Shown here: positions 62,990 through 64,000 of the stretch, in pieces
Layout of the letters: each line of letters begins with the position of its first letter
Numbering within the stretch: the stretch's first letter is position 1
NCBI RefSeq assembly: GCF_900091655.1
Contig: NZ_LT594621.1
Location: forward strand, 992,001 to 1,056,000
Reading direction: 5' to 3'
DNA length: 64,000 bases
From: Culturomica massiliensis
GTDB lineage: Bacteria > Bacteroidota > Bacteroidia > Bacteroidales > Marinifilaceae
Notes under the pieces: model-generated
Database searches by the model: none
Told to the model about the DNA's origin: nothing
Seen by the model: only the letters and a program-made list of their open reading frames with translations
Program-made: the position numbers and the translations under genes

Positions 62990-64000
62990 GTGCGTTTCGA
63001 CAATGCATCTACTGTAGTATATTATTGCTTAATCCAAATGAATATTATAAATTTAGGAATTCTTGCTCACATTGATGCAGGAAAAACTTCCGTAACCGAG
63101 AATCTGCTGTTTGCCAGTGGAGCAACGGAAAAGTGCGGCCGTGTGGATAATGGTGACACCATAACGGACTCTATGGATATAGAGAAACGTAGAGGAATTA
63201 CTGTCCGGGCTTCTACGACATCTATTATCTGGAATGGAGTGAAATGCAATATCATTGACACTCCGGGACACATGGATTTTATTGCGGAAGTGGAGCGGAC
63301 ATTCAAAATGCTTGATGGAGCAGTCCTCATCTTATCCGCAAAGGAAGGCATACAAGCGCAGACAAAGTTGCTGTTCAGTACTTTACAAAAGCTGCAAATC
63401 CCGACAATTATATTTATCAATAAGATTGACCGTGCCGGTGTGAATTTGGAGCGTTTGTATATGGATATAAAAACAAATCTGTCGCAAGATGTCCTGTTTA
63501 TGCAAACTGTTGTCGATGGATCGGTTTATCCGGTTTGCTCCCAAACATATATAAAGGAAGAATACAAAGAATTTGTATGCAACCATGACGACGATATATT
63601 AGAACGATATTTGGCGGATAGCGAAATTTCACCGGCTGATTATTGGAATACGATAATCGCTCTTGTGGCAAAAGCCAAAGTCTATCCGGTGCTACATGGA
63701 TCAGCAATGTTCAATATCGGTATCAATGAGTTGTTGGACGCCATTTCTTCTTTTATACTTCCTCCGGCATCAGTCTCAAACAGACTTTCAGCTTATCTCT
63801 ATAAGATAGAGCATGACCCCAAAGGGCATAAAAGAAGTTTTCTTAAAATAATTGACGGAAGTCTGAGACTTCGAGACGTTGTAAGAATCAACGATTCGGA
63901 AAAATTCATCAAGATTAAAAATCTAAAGACTATTTATCAGGGCAGAGAGATAAATGTTGATGAAGTGGGTGCCAATGATATCGCGATTGTAGAAGATATA
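62990..64000 (+). CDS. tetQ: Tetracycline resistance ribosomal protection protein TetQ, 5' part
   Basis: The gene runs off the window end with 337 codons from the GTG at 62990 (or 321 from the ATG at 63038). The GTG is preceded by ACGAGGAGG at good spacing and would give the 657-residue form; the ATG the 641-residue form. G1 is [10 protein letters not shown]3 DTPGHMDF, G4 INKID. TetQ is an EF-G-like GTPase that removes tetracycline from the ribosome. In CTnDOT it is followed by rteA and rteB, which control excision and transfer and would lie beyond the window. Confidence 0.97.

Overview
The window is a stretch of Bacteroidales chromosome (phylum Bacteroidota) followed by the left end of an integrated CTnDOT/CTnERL-type conjugative transposon. 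Three things point to this: promoter -7 boxes of the TAnnTTTG type, families typical of the phylum (STN/FecR/ECF sets, carboxypeptidase-regulatory-domain proteins, GLPGLI proteins, DUF3244), and a recognisable IntDOT integrase with TetQ. The exact genus cannot be told from the sequence.

Layout. 1-267: 3' end of a TetR-type regulator. 376-1764: a CRISPR array of 22 repeats and 21 spacers with no cas gene in the window; repeat orientation and the degenerate repeat at the left end place its leader on the right. 2-16.4 kb: housekeeping genes (NfeD-like protease, EI24/CysZ-like membrane protein, purB, MsbA-like ABC exporter, queF, S41 protease/phosphoesterase/endonuclease IV operon, prfC, thioesterase, single-domain response regulator, uvrB). 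16.5-20.8 kb: an ECF sigma/FecR unit whose STN-domain partner is not a TonB barrel. 21.0-34.2 kb: an accessory cluster, the most interesting part of the window. 34.3-34.6 kb: two tRNA-Gly genes and a tRNA-Gly fragment. 34.7-48.6 kb: Hsp20, gamma-carbonic-anhydrase-like protein, rpe, ftsE with a long acidic tail, a LysM/periplasmic-binding protein, a PASTA protein, an RluA-type pseudouridine synthase, an RND tripartite efflux operon and corA. About 48.65 kb to the end: conjugative transposon with int, RhuM-like orf, excision genes (xis2c, xis2d, orf3, exc), a 1938-aa methylase-helicase and a 3'-truncated tetQ with its promoter and leader peptide.

The accessory cluster looks like a secreted disulfide-peptide system. 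A membrane-bound TPR/HTH regulator and a small DUF3244 protein precede two tandem precursor genes. Each precursor has a double-glycine leader and a core of about 40 residues with one cysteine near each end, and each is followed by a hairpin and a GLPGLI protein. Next come a VKOR-thioredoxin fusion (disulfide formation), a TonB-dependent receptor, a C39 peptidase ABC exporter, a very short HlyD-like adaptor and a third GLPGLI protein. A 2.6-kb segment (about 29762-32394) is inverted. It cuts the receptor and the exporter at the same point, and flipping it back restores both reading frames exactly. The GC skew of the segment is also reversed. In the orientation shown the exporter lacks its H-loop and the receptor lacks its last barrel strands, so the system should be off.
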